Below, one piece after another: positions 61,212 through 64,000 of a stretch of DNA of 64,000 nucleotides. Position 1 is the stretch's first letter. Each line of letters opens with the position of its first letter. The stretch comes from an uncultured Clostridium sp. (GTDB lineage: Bacteria; Bacillota; Clostridia; Clostridiales; Clostridiaceae): NCBI RefSeq assembly GCF_947072515.1, contig NZ_CAMTIG010000001.1, positions 1-64,000 of the forward strand, in the 5' to 3' direction. Under the pieces are notes generated by a model that was not told the DNA's origin, did not search any database, and worked only from the letters and a program-made list of their open reading frames with translations. Both the position numbers and the translations under genes were made by a program.

Positions 61212-62543
61212 ATGAATTTCACTGATATAGACATTCAACTACCAGATAAAAAAATTAATCAAGACTGGATTGATTCAGACATTGCATATAGTTTAATTAA
61301 TGATGAACTTATGGATGAAGGTAATGCAAGAATGAATCTAGCTACTTTTTGTCAAACTCATATGGAAGACAATGCTATTAAATTAATGTCTGAGACACTT
61401 GAAAAAAATGCAATCGATAAATCTGAATATCCTCAAACAACAGAAATAGAAAATAGATGCATAAATATAATTGCTGATTTATGGAATGCAGAGGAAAACT
61501 CTAATTATATAGGAACATCAACTGTTGGTTCCTCAGAAGCATGTATGCTTGCAGGTATGGCTATGAAATTTAGTTGGGAAGAAAAAGCAACCGCTTTAGG
61601 TATTGATACTCGTAAAAAGAAACCTAACTTAATTATTTCATCTGCTTATCAAGTTTGTTGGAAAAAATTCTCTGTATATCACGATGTTGATCTAAAGATT
61701 ATACCTTTAGAAAAAGATAATCTAAGCCTTAATATAGATCAAGCTATCAACGCTATTGATGAATACACTATAGGTATTGTTGGAATTTTAGGGATAACGT
61801 ATACAGGAAAGTATGATAATATTTTTGAACTAGATAGAAGACTTGAAATATATAATTCAACTGCGAAGCTTCCAGTTTATATTCATGTTGATGGAGCATC
61901 AGGTGGTTTATTTACACCTTTTGTTGATAAAGATTTAATTTGGGATTTTAGATTAAAAAATGTTATTTCTATAAATACATCAGGTCATAAATACGGATTA
62001 GTTTACCCTGGTATAGGTTGGGTAATTTGGCGTGATAAAAAGTATCTACCTCAAAAAATGATTTTTGAAGTTAGTTATTTAGGTGGAATGCTTCCTACTA
62101 TCGCAATTAACTTTTCAAGAAGTGCAAGTCAAATTATAGGTCAATATTATATTTTTGTTCGTTATGGCTTTAATGGATTAAAATTAATTCATGAAAAAAC
62201 TAGAAATGTTGCTATGTATTTAGCTACTGAATTAGATAAATTAGGGTTATTCACGATTTATAATGATGGTAAAAATATTCCTATTGTTTGTTATAGATTA
62301 AAGGAAAATTTAAACTTAAATTGGACTCTTTACGATTTAGCAGATAGAATTGCAATGAAAGGATGGCAAATTCCTGCTTATCCTTTACCAAAAGATGTTG
62401 AAGATATAAAAATCCAAAGAATTGTAGTTCGTGCTGATATGGGAATTAATCGTGGTGAACAACTTATTAAAGATATAAAAGAAGCTATTGAACAGCTCAA
62501 TGAAGAAAAAGAATATAACTTAGTTCACGGCTTTATTCATTAA
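61212..62543 (+). CDS. gadB: Glutamate decarboxylase
   Basis: The 443-residue protein has the PLP site NTSGHKYGLVYPGIGW with Lys about 260, the GTSTVGSSEACMLAGMA loop and HVDGASGGLFTPF. It converts glutamate to GABA and uses a proton, raising cytoplasmic pH. It ends in a His residue (NLVHGFIH), the kind of C-terminal histidine that shuts the E. coli enzyme at neutral pH, though the tail is shorter. The ATG has AAAGGAGG upstream. No antiporter gene is adjacent; one candidate is at 31.2 kb. Confidence 0.96.
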   Translation: MNFTDIDIQLPDKKINQDWIDSDIAYSLINDELMDEGNARMNLATFCQTHMEDNAIKLMSETLEKNAIDKSEYPQTTEIENRCINIIADLWNAEENSNYIGTSTVGSSEACMLAGMAMKFSWEEKATALGIDTRKKKPNLIISSAYQVCWKKFSVYHDVDLKIIPLEKDNLSLNIDQAINAIDEYTIGIVGILGITYTGKYDNIFELDRRLEIYNSTAKLPVYIHVDGASGGLFTPFVDKDLIWDFRLKNVISINTSGHKYGLVYPGIGWVIWRDKKYLPQKMIFEVSYLGGMLPTIAINFSRSASQIIGQYYIFVRYGFNGLKLIHEKTRNVAMYLATELDKLGLFTIYNDGKNIPIVCYRLKENLNLNWTLYDLADRIAMKGWQIPAYPLPKDVEDIKIQRIVVRADMGINRGEQLIKDIKEAIEQLNEEKEYNLVHGFIH

Positions 62544-62544
62544 T

Positions 62545-62585
62545 AAAATAGAACTATATACTTAATTTGTATATAGTTCTATTTT
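62545..62585. terminator. Bidirectional terminator between gadB and the aminotransferase gene
   Basis: A perfect 17-bp stem (AAAATAGAACTATATAC and complement) with loop TTAATTT. Confidence 0.88.
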
Positions 62586-62589
62586 TATT

Positions 62590-63672
62590 TTATAACGATA
62601 CTTGCTTCATTTTATTTATTAGCTTTTCATTATCTTTAGTTTTTAAAATACATACTCTAAAGAAATTTTTATCTAGACCTTCAAAACTGCTACAGTCTCT
62701 TATTATCATACCTTCTCTAGACAAGCTATCATATAAAACACTTGCTTCTTTTCCACTACTTATTTCACAAAGTATGAAGTTTCCTTTTGTTTCATAAACA
62801 TTTATATAATCTATAGTCTTTAAGCTTTGTGTTAAATTTTCTATTTCCTTTTTTACATGTACAAGAGTTCTATCTATAAACTCTTTATCTTTAAACATGA
62901 CTTCTCCCATAATAGTTGCTAATATATTTATATTCCATAATGGTAGACTAGTTTTTATAGATTCCCTAACTTCTTCATTCCCTATAAGACCATATCCAAG
63001 TCTTATTCCAGGTGTACTAAAGAACTTAGATGTTCCTCTTATCACATATAAATTATTATAGTTATCTACTAAACTTGTAGAACTAAAAATCTCTTTATCT
63101 GTAAATTCTATGTATGTTTCATCTACCATAAAAAATGTATCTTTAGCATCTGATATTATTTCTTCTATTTCACTTCTTTTAAAACAAAATCCTGTTGGGT
63201 TATTAGGATTACATATTATAACTAAATCATATTTTCCTTCTTTTATCTTTTCTTTAAACCCCTCTACAGAAACTTTAAAATCATTTTCTTTTTTCGCAAA
63301 ATATTTTTCAATTTTACAGTCTATTTTTTTTAAATCTTTCTCATATTCTGAATATGAAGGATATAATATTAATGCTTTCTTAGGATTAATAGTATCTATA
63401 AATGAAACTATTAATTCTGTAGCTCCCCCACCTAGAACTATGTTATCTTTATTACAATCTGCATATTCAGAAATAGATTCTCTTAATATATGATAATCTG
63501 GATCTGGATAAATCGAAACATCATCAATTCTTTCTTTAACCATTTCTTTTGCTTTCTGTGAAGCTCCAAAAGGATTTATATTTGAACTAAAATCTAGTAT
63601 ATCCTCTTTTTTTAATCCAAGAGTCATTTCTAAATCAAAAAGATTTGCTCCATGTTTTTCACTCACAATCAT
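62590..63672 (-). CDS. PLP-dependent class I/II aminotransferase, CobD-like
   Basis: The 360-residue protein has the CobD/HisC-type start KKEDILDFSSNINPFG, the cofactor-binding GGGATELIVSFI, NPNNPTGF and the PLP Lys in RGTSKFFSTPGIRLGYGL. CobD makes aminopropanol phosphate for cobalamin by decarboxylating threonine phosphate; HisC uses histidinol phosphate. SSNINPFG favours CobD. No other cobalamin or histidine gene is nearby, so the role is not decided. Confidence 0.78.
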   Translation of the reverse strand: MIVSEKHGANLFDLEMTLGLKKEDILDFSSNINPFGASQKAKEMVKERIDDVSIYPDPDYHILRESISEYADCNKDNIVLGGGATELIVSFIDTINPKKALILYPSYSEYEKDLKKIDCKIEKYFAKKENDFKVSVEGFKEKIKEGKYDLVIICNPNNPTGFCFKRSEIEEIISDAKDTFFMVDETYIEFTDKEIFSSTSLVDNYNNLYVIRGTSKFFSTPGIRLGYGLIGNEEVRESIKTSLPLWNINILATIMGEVMFKDKEFIDRTLVHVKKEIENLTQSLKTIDYINVYETKGNFILCEISSGKEASVLYDSLSREGMIIRDCSSFEGLDKNFFRVCILKTKDNEKLINKMKQVSL

Positions 63673-63829
63673 TCACTCCTTACTTTCTTAACTAATATTT
63701 ATAATACCATATATTTTTTCTTTTTATTAAATTTATACTTCTGATTTAATCATAATTCTTTTCTTTCCTTAATATAATATTGTAAAGTATTTAGTTAAAC
63801 TTTTAATTTTTTTATTGAGGTGAATATAT

Positions 63830-63949
63830 ATGTCAAATGAATTAACTATTTTAAAATTACAAGCTAGAATTTCTTTATTAGAAAATAAAGGTTCAAGCCC
63901 TAGAATCGTGGCAAAACTAAAAAGAAAACTTAGAAATTTACAAGCTTAA
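63830..63949 (+). CDS. Conserved-looking small protein (39 residues)
   Basis: This ORF is absent from the track. It starts at ATG after TTGAGGTG and encodes SNELTILKLQARISLLENKG, then SSPRIVAKLKRKLRNLQA. It is helical, amphipathic and basic at the C-terminus. The codon use is typical of the neighbourhood. I do not know its function; a ribosome- or nucleic-acid-associated role is a guess. Confidence 0.7.
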   Translation: MSNELTILKLQARISLLENKGSSPRIVAKLKRKLRNLQA

Positions 63950-64000
63950 TTTACTATTAGTATTTTACTGTAAATAAAAACTAGCCCTTAGCAATCTTTT

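Noticed and set aside
1-64000. CRISPR array, insertion sequence or prophage
   Set aside because: No regularly spaced repeats, transposase or phage structural genes were seen on either strand; the single holin-like ORF alone is not enough.

Overview
The window is low-GC, AT-rich chromosomal DNA with strong GGAGG-type ribosome binding sites, short intergenic gaps, many intrinsic terminators and almost all genes on the minus strand. Gene content (HPr kinase, DUF1292, DUF896, HelD, 6S RNA, oligoendopeptidase F, CPBP protease, glutaminase, glutamate decarboxylase, a GGGtGRT/NifU-like pair) points to an anaerobic Firmicute, most likely Clostridium sensu stricto. Species is not assigned. I saw no prophage, insertion sequence, CRISPR array or integrase; the only phage-like item is a lone holin-type ORF.

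Layout. 0-9 kb: 5' end of a type IA topoisomerase, TspO, two adjacent membrane histidine kinases without a response regulator, a YhgE/Pip membrane protein behind a palindromic operator candidate, and a GH8-like protein. 8.5-15 kb: lytic transglycosylase, coaE, polA, glutaminase and an M29 aminopeptidase. 14.8-19 kb: an odd PTS cluster (IIB-like protein without cysteine, small PEGA-like protein, cellobiose-family IIC, DUF3284 protein), then a eukaryote-type isocitrate dehydrogenase. 19.2-28.4 kb: one long minus-strand operon in which a nitrate-reductase-like molybdoenzyme is followed by moeA, mobA, mobB, moaB, modA, modB, a molybdopterin-binding protein, moaC, moaA and a MOSC protein. 28.4-30.7 kb: a divergent control region with four TGTGA-N6-TCACA-like Crp/Fnr sites, an untracked 35-residue membrane peptide, a TDT/SLAC1-family transporter and a LysR regulator.

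31-41 kb: APC permease, NCS2 purine permease, CNNM/CBS transporter, PepF, the GGGtGRT/NifU-like pair behind a structured leader, a CPBP protease and tRNA-Leu(CAA). 41-48 kb: a shortened pyruvate-kinase-like protein, a degenerate amidase-like protein, a lipoprotein and a complete sugar ABC importer (ATPase, binding protein, two permeases). 48-53 kb: a folate cluster (pabA, pabB, pabC, HD protein, folP, folB-folK fusion). 53-64 kb: PHP phosphoesterase, holin-like ORF, M18 aminopeptidase, HPr kinase, DUF896 protein, 6S RNA, DUF1292 protein, HelD, glutamate decarboxylase, a CobD-like aminotransferase and a 39-residue protein absent from the ORF track.

How parts fit together: the molybdoenzyme operon builds and loads its own cofactor, and the divergent Crp/Fnr sites probably link it to the TDT transporter. 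Glutaminase, an APC permease and glutamate decarboxylase could together form a glutamine/glutamate acid-resistance route. The strongest candidates for undescribed biology are the Crp/Fnr-controlled molybdoenzyme/TDT locus with its micropeptide, the GGGtGRT/NifU-like pair with its leader RNA, and the cysteine-less PTS IIB-like cluster. Many ORF-track starts were moved to the codon that sits at the right distance from a ribosome binding site; these are noted entry by entry.
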